DNA of 40,336 nt. Source: Pseudomonadaceae bacterium (GTDB lineage Bacteria; Pseudomonadota; Gammaproteobacteria; Pseudomonadales; Pseudomonadaceae). The translations under genes and the position numbers were made by a program. The stretch is from assembly GCA_019747155.1 (NCBI GenBank), contig JAIERD010000274.1:1-40336 (forward strand), read 5' to 3'. Below, piece after piece: positions 37,201 through 40,336 of this stretch (its first letter is position 1; every line of letters begins with the position of its first letter). The notes under the pieces were generated by a model. The model had not been told where the DNA came from and made no database searches. It saw nothing but the letters and a program-made list of their open reading frames with translations.

Positions 37201-37933
37201 TGACCGTCTTGTGGGTGCTCTGACTGAGGCCGCCATGGGCCAGCAGCAGCTCGACAAAGTCCGCCCCAGCGGCGTGCCACAGTTGCGCCGCCGGTTGCCA
37301 TACAGCACTGGCGGCGTTCAGTTGCGTATCGCTGACCGCGCCACGCGGCTCGATGCGCAGATAGGGTTTGCCCAGGTGATTGCGCAAACGCTGGCGCAAC
37401 CAGGCTGGAGTGATTTTCTGTTTGACCAGATAGCAGGCCCAGGCCGGGTCGGCCGCCGCCAATTCATGGCGCCAGGCATCGCTGAGCAGGGCGTCGAGCA
37501 CCTCGCGGTCGTCCTGGGTCAGCTCGCTGTCAAAGTCGCCACCGGCCTCGAAAGTCGCGTCCTGCAGGGCGCGCTGGCAAAAGCCGTGGATGGTGAAAAT
37601 CGCCGCTTCATCGAAGCCATGCACGGCCAGCAACAGCCGTCGCTTGGCTTCGTCGCCGGGGTGGCGCTGATGCAGCTCGGTGAGGAATGGATCGCTGCTC
37701 GGCGTGCCCTCATAGACCGCCAGCAACTCGGCCAAGCGCGAGCGGATGCGCTCGCGCAATTCGGCGGTGGCGGCGGTGGTATAGGTGACCACCAGAATCT
37801 GGCTGACGTTGAGTTGCTGCTCCAGCAACAAGCGGGCATAAAGCGCGGTCAAGGTCCAGGTCTTGCCGGTGCCGGCACTGGCTTCGATCAGCGAGCGACC
37901 GCGAAAAGAGGAGCGTTGCAGGTCGAGACTCAT
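34217..37933 (-). CDS. recB: Exodeoxyribonuclease V (RecBCD) subunit beta, RecB
   Basis: 1238 aa, somewhat longer than E. coli RecB (1180). UvrD-type helicase motifs: Walker A EASAGTGKT (17-25), Walker B LIDEFQDTDPVQY (about 370), motif III GDPKQAIYGFRG (about 455) and IVTIHTSKGLEYPLVFCPF. The nuclease domain near the C-terminus has GFIDLTFEHDGRWYILDYKS (about 1130-1147) with the metal-binding Asp and the D-x-K pair. Between Walker B and motif III there is an extra Ser/Arg/Glu-rich stretch of about 50 residues (about 398-446) that is encoded by a palindromic DNA insertion (see 36596-36740). The start overlaps the recC stop (ATGA). RecB is the 3'-5' motor and the only nuclease of the complex. 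Confidence 0.96.
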   Translation of the reverse strand: MSLDLQRSSFRGRSLIEASAGTGKTWTLTALYARLLLEQQLNVSQILVVTYTTAATAELRERIRSRLAELLAVYEGTPSSDPFLTELHQRHPGDEAKRRLLLAVHGFDEAAIFTIHGFCQRALQDATFEAGGDFDSELTQDDREVLDALLSDAWRHELAAADPAWACYLVKQKITPAWLRQRLRNHLGKPYLRIEPRGAVSDTQLNAASAVWQPAAQLWHAAGADFVELLLAHGGLSQSTHKTVKFAQWAAELDSYFADSAALFEAPEALAKFGSAALLKATKKGQEAPTHAIAEALDSLSAALELALPEGAERLIALQVRLLDQLNIELPARKAAQRLLAFDDLLNRLNEALHGPVGADLAATLRNRYPLALIDEFQDTDPVQYQIFDHIYPRPDALQDGAETSEKIAEPGVASGSMARQASSEDRDSTSSTARSERETNAASESRSSSGDLCFVGDPKQAIYGFRGADLNTYKQARAAAERRYNLPFNYRSTPELIGALNLLFDRPQPFAEDGLDYPPVSAGAKSRAQLVLPNLQEADGAPLSLVWLGDEPLSKGRADQLVAVDCAQRIAALLAASAVGEAYFADEGKRTALKGGDIAVQVASHREAASIASELAVRGVPSVRRGRDSVWACEEAGELAAVLAAYSEPGREGVLRYALATRLLGHNGAYLARCLDDVACWDSERDKAETYHQLWQQHGFMRAFRLWLDKEKVAETLLASLDGERRLTNLLHLAELLQTESLQRPGLEALLSWFNAQRSSEGAGEDAVLRLESDAERVQIVTIHTSKGLEYPLVFCPFLWNGKLLGKFTDSARCHAEDGQPLLDLGSDQLEQNLQRARREMFAEKLRLTYVALTRARDRLWLHWGPVAVPKTVKSTGLLPDEGLHSSALAWLLHGRELSGVDALGELGAYLNEQSGAALAAELDQLVNASHGLLGRQPLLLSEAQAGGEQRAQPPAALQRFNRSLYSSWRVGSFSGLAAGMHMETADRDGLQMPDASEPGSGFFGFPRGARAGTCLHAILEDWARGKGALNSLVAPALTAHGIDATLWAETALSQLQLVLDSDLDGAGLRLAALKPTRRLPELGFTFPVGELQVQRLRNILSDPAHGLAEPLREAASRLEFDSLKGYLKGFIDLTFEHDGRWYILDYKSNWLGPDASYYGGERLLQALAGEHYYLQYLIYLVALRRFLRQRLSDFTDDQLGGAYYLFLRGMPQAGVYFARPCDALLDALDQLFAEGL
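36596..36740. repeat. Palindromic insertion in frame within recB
   Basis: About 145 bases between the Walker B and motif III coding parts. It contains an imperfect palindrome (36621-36666) with arms CGCTCGGACC and GGTCCTCGCTCG around GTACTACTTGTAC. The encoded peptide is low-complexity and absent from the usual RecB spacing between these motifs. It looks like a dispersed extragenic palindrome that landed in frame. Ends are estimated from the protein, so they are approximate. Confidence 0.65.
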
Positions 37934-40336
37934 GCGTCGTCCTCATCATTAGCCGCTAACGCCAACAAAGCCGGCCCTAGCAGTTGTTCGGCCAGCGCCT
38001 CGAAGCGCTCATCGAGCGGCTCGCGATCACGGAAAGCCAAGGCGTACCAGGGGTCGTCGGCTTCGGCGGGGAAGTTGCTGAATTCGCTGCCCAGCCAGGC
38101 GAAACGGGCTTTTTCACGGGCGGCTTCCAGCGGGTCTTTTTTGCTGGCTTTACTCGGCATACACAGGGCTGTGGCGAAGGCCAAACTGCTGCGCGGGATA
38201 AACGCCAGCGGTGTGCACAGCGCTTGCCGATAGGCCGCCAGCCAGGGTTCGAGCAATTCGGCGGCGTTCTCCAGCGGGCCCAGTTGCCAGTCGCCATTCG
38301 GGGTCAGCAGCTGACTGTGGCGGGCGATGCCGGCGCCGGCGCTGAGGTTGAGCAGCAGGTGACGCAGCCAGAAACTGGGTAAATCCCAGGCGCCGGGGGC
38401 GATCAAGCGCCAGTCGAACAGCCCGCAGTCAGTGACGCCGTCCAGCCAACCCAATATCCGTACGCCGCCCAGTTCGATGTCGACGTGCAAGGGCTGCGGG
38501 GTTTGCGCTGGGCGGGCGGCAAACAGCTTGGGCGCGAAGGCCAGCAAGGGTCCGCGCACCTGACCCCAAAGAGCCAGGCCGACTTCCCCCACCGGCAACC
38601 AGCCGGCGGCGCGGGCGATGCGCCGTTCGGTGGCCTCGTCCCAGCCGTGCTCCGCCGCTTGCAAGGCCAATTGGCGCAAACCACGGCGGGCCGAGCCTTC
38701 CAGGGCGAAAGGTTCGTCGGCGGCGATGGCCTGTTCGGCCTCGGCGATGCGCAGCCCCAGGCGCTGCTCCAGCAGAAAACGCGCCGGGTGTTTGAAGCAC
38801 TTGAGCAGCTGCCCCGGCTCGATGCACAGGGCGGCGCCGTCCGGCGCTGGCAGCGTGCCGATAAAGGCCGCTGGGCTTAGCTCTGGCGGGGCGGCCAGCC
38901 GCCCAGCTGCGCGAAACCATTGGTTGGCATAGCTTTGCAGGGCGCCAGTGGCGGCAAAATTGCCGGCAGCGAAAGGTTGCAGCGGGTGTTCGATGCAGAT
39001 GCGTTGGCTGACTTTGCCGGGCGCCGGCTCTTGTAGGAGCGAGCTTGCTCGCGATGTTTCGGCGGCGCCTGGATCGCGAGGCAGCAGCGGTTCCCTACCG
39101 CTTGCTGCATTTCCCACATCCCTGTGGGGCACTAGCTCGCTCCTACGGTCATCCGCGTTGAGCACGGAAGTGAGATCCACCGTCTCCAGCAACTCGCTGA
39201 GCAATACCGACGGCGGCAGCTCGGCGTTGTCGCGCGGGTCGCGGCCGACGTAGCTGAGGTACAGGCCCTCGCGGGCCGACAGCAGGGTTTCCAGCAGCAG
39301 GTAGCGGTCGTCGAGGCGCCGCGCCCGATCGCCGCGTCTTGGCTGCTGGCTGATCAAGTCAAAACCCACCGCCGGGCTACGGCGTGGCAGCGCACCATCG
39401 TCCAGGCCGAGCAGGCAAACGTGCTTAAACGGCAGGCTGCGCATCGGCACCATGGTGCAGAAGGTCACGGCGCCGGTGAGAAAACCGCTGGCGCCGCTGC
39501 CTTGTTCCAGCGCACTGGTCAGTTGCTGGTGGATCAGCGCCAGCTCCAGCGGCCGCTCGATGCCGGCCGCCAGCCCTTGCTCACGCAAGGCCGCACAGGC
39601 TTTGGTGAGCAGCAACAGGGTGTCGCCGGCCTCGCGCTCATCGAACAGACCGTCCAGCAAGGCTTGCAGGCTGTCGGCCCAATCGGTCAGTGAGCGCGGT
39701 CGTTGCAGCGCCTGGGCTAAATCCGCCAGGCGCTGGACGAAGCCGACCAAACGACCGAGCAATTGCCCCCGCGCGCCTTCGATGGCGTCCAGCGGCCAGC
39801 TGTCGCCCAGCAAGGGCGCGGCGTTGCCGGCCAGCTGCGGTGGCGCGACGAAGCCCAGCAGCAAGCGGTCCAGACCCTGGCGCCAGGTAAAGTCGGCCGC
39901 CGCCGGCAAGCCCAGTTGCTCGCGCTGCTCGGCATCGCGGCCCCAGCGCACACCGGCCGCGCGTAACCAGTCGCGCAGCAGCGGCAAGTCTTCGGCGTCG
40001 ATGCCGGCCTGACTGGCGATCGCCGGCTGGGCCAACCAGCCGAGCACTTCTTCGGCGCTGAAGCGGCTGGCCGGCAAACCGAGCAAACCGAGAAAGGCCT
40101 CCAGCAGCGGCAGCTCACTGCGCTGATTGCGGTCGGCCAGGCTGAAGGGAATCCGCGGCACGCCGTCACGGGGAGCGAACACTGCCTCGATATAAGGCGC
40201 GTAGCGCTCGATATCCGGGGTCAGCACCACCACCTGATCGGGGGTTAATTGCGGGTTGGCGGCGAAGCGGGCGAGCAGCTGGTCATGCAGGATTTCCACT
40301 TCGCGCAGCGGCGAGTGGGCGCAGTGCACCTCCAGC
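37930..40336 (-). CDS. recC: Exodeoxyribonuclease V (RecBCD) subunit gamma, RecC (5' end outside window)
   Basis: About 802 codons visible; the frame is open to the right edge (LEVHCAHSPLREVEILHDQL), so the start, perhaps 330-350 residues away by comparison with E. coli RecC (1122 aa), lies outside. Motifs: the CxSPLREVExLHDxLL segment, VVVLTPDIERYAPYIEAVF, MRSLPFKHVCLLGLDDGALP and the C-terminal inactive nuclease-like region with PARFLLEQRLGLRI. RecC holds the split DNA strands and scans for Chi. At about residues 394-432 of the visible part, an insertion of about 40 residues is encoded by a REP doublet (39033-39146). recC-recB-recD is the usual Pseudomonas order. Confidence 0.95.
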   Translation of the reverse strand, partial: LEVHCAHSPLREVEILHDQLLARFAANPQLTPDQVVVLTPDIERYAPYIEAVFAPRDGVPRIPFSLADRNQRSELPLLEAFLGLLGLPASRFSAEEVLGWLAQPAIASQAGIDAEDLPLLRDWLRAAGVRWGRDAEQREQLGLPAAADFTWRQGLDRLLLGFVAPPQLAGNAAPLLGDSWPLDAIEGARGQLLGRLVGFVQRLADLAQALQRPRSLTDWADSLQALLDGLFDEREAGDTLLLLTKACAALREQGLAAGIERPLELALIHQQLTSALEQGSGASGFLTGAVTFCTMVPMRSLPFKHVCLLGLDDGALPRRSPAVGFDLISQQPRRGDRARRLDDRYLLLETLLSAREGLYLSYVGRDPRDNAELPPSVLLSELLETVDLTSVLNADDRRSELVPHRDVGNAASGREPLLPRDPGAAETSRASSLLQEPAPGKVSQRICIEHPLQPFAAGNFAATGALQSYANQWFRAAGRLAAPPELSPAAFIGTLPAPDGAALCIEPGQLLKCFKHPARFLLEQRLGLRIAEAEQAIAADEPFALEGSARRGLRQLALQAAEHGWDEATERRIARAAGWLPVGEVGLALWGQVRGPLLAFAPKLFAARPAQTPQPLHVDIELGGVRILGWLDGVTDCGLFDWRLIAPGAWDLPSFWLRHLLLNLSAGAGIARHSQLLTPNGDWQLGPLENAAELLEPWLAAYRQALCTPLAFIPRSSLAFATALCMPSKASKKDPLEAAREKARFAWLGSEFSNFPAEADDPWYALAFRDREPLDERFEALAEQLLGPALLALAANDEDDA
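39033..39146. repeat. REP doublet inserted in frame within recC
   Basis: GTAGGAGCGAGCTTGCTCGC at 39033-39052 and the complementary end GCTCGCTCCTAC at 39135-39146 form a 114-base inverted pair. This is the same GTAGGAGCG family as the intergenic element at 30674-30737. It is translated on the minus strand without a stop, giving an unusual Arg/Ser/Pro-rich insert. Confidence 0.9.

Noticed and set aside
37061-38233. A 390-codon open frame on the plus strand opposite recB and recC
   Set aside because: It crosses the junction of two well-supported genes and shows only Gln/Gly/Arg-rich shadow composition.
30674-39146. CRISPR array or other phage-defence repeats
   Set aside because: The repeats are few, palindromic, irregularly spaced and lie between or within housekeeping genes, which fits REP-type elements and not CRISPR.
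37930-40336. recC as a 5'-truncated pseudogene
   Set aside because: The frame is open to the edge of the window, so the missing N-terminus is explained by the window boundary.

Overview
The window looks like a chromosomal segment of Pseudomonas or a close relative. The gene order wbpZ-wbpY-wbpX-wzt-wzm-wbpW-gmd-rmd is that of the common polysaccharide antigen (CPA, A-band LPS) locus of P. aeruginosa. recC-recB-recD has the Pseudomonas order, and the GTAGGAGCG palindromes resemble Pseudomonas REP elements. These are family assignments made by reading; no search was run.

Layout. 1-641 is the 3' end of pntB, closed by a symmetric terminator at 653-695. 703-9692 (minus strand) is the CPA operon: GDP-D-rhamnose synthesis (wbpW, gmd, rmd), an ABC exporter (wzm, wzt) and three rhamnosyltransferases (wbpX, wbpY, wbpZ). 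9706-15283 holds a prenyl-phosphate D-arabinofuranose module like that of mycobacteria. UbiA and PAP2 are read into the CPA operon; GtrA, DprE1-like, DprE2-like and a GT-C membrane protein are read the other way from a 35-base divergent gap. 15329-16129 is a HicAB toxin-antitoxin pair between copies of a 17-base direct repeat. 16187-21311 is visibly AT-richer accessory DNA: an O-acyltransferase, two GT-C glycosyltransferases (one AftB-like) and an FkbM methyltransferase. 21430-27451 is a tight minus-strand operon (two paralogous glycosyltransferases, methyltransferase, acyltransferase, paralogous methyltransferase) whose content matches the five accessory CPA genes PA5455-PA5459 of P. aeruginosa. 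27878-30646 encodes two paralogous small secreted proteins and a DUF4105 protein. 30745-32100 has a GFA-family protein and a TerC-family membrane protein. 32222 to the window end is recD, recB and recC (recC runs off the window).

How it fits together. WbpW, Gmd and Rmd make GDP-D-rhamnose; WbpZ, WbpY and WbpX build the D-rhamnan; Wzm/Wzt export it. The methyl- and acyltransferase operon probably caps or decorates the chain, and the C-terminal domain of Wzt may recognise the cap. The inserted module should make polyprenyl-phosphoryl-D-arabinose and flip it to the periplasm, where GT-C enzymes encoded here could transfer D-Araf to an acceptor that is not identified (pilin, LPS or another glycan).

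The most interesting points are the D-Araf pathway wired into the CPA operon together with candidate arabinosyltransferases, palindromic repeats inserted in frame in both recB and recC, and the HicAB cassette between repeats.
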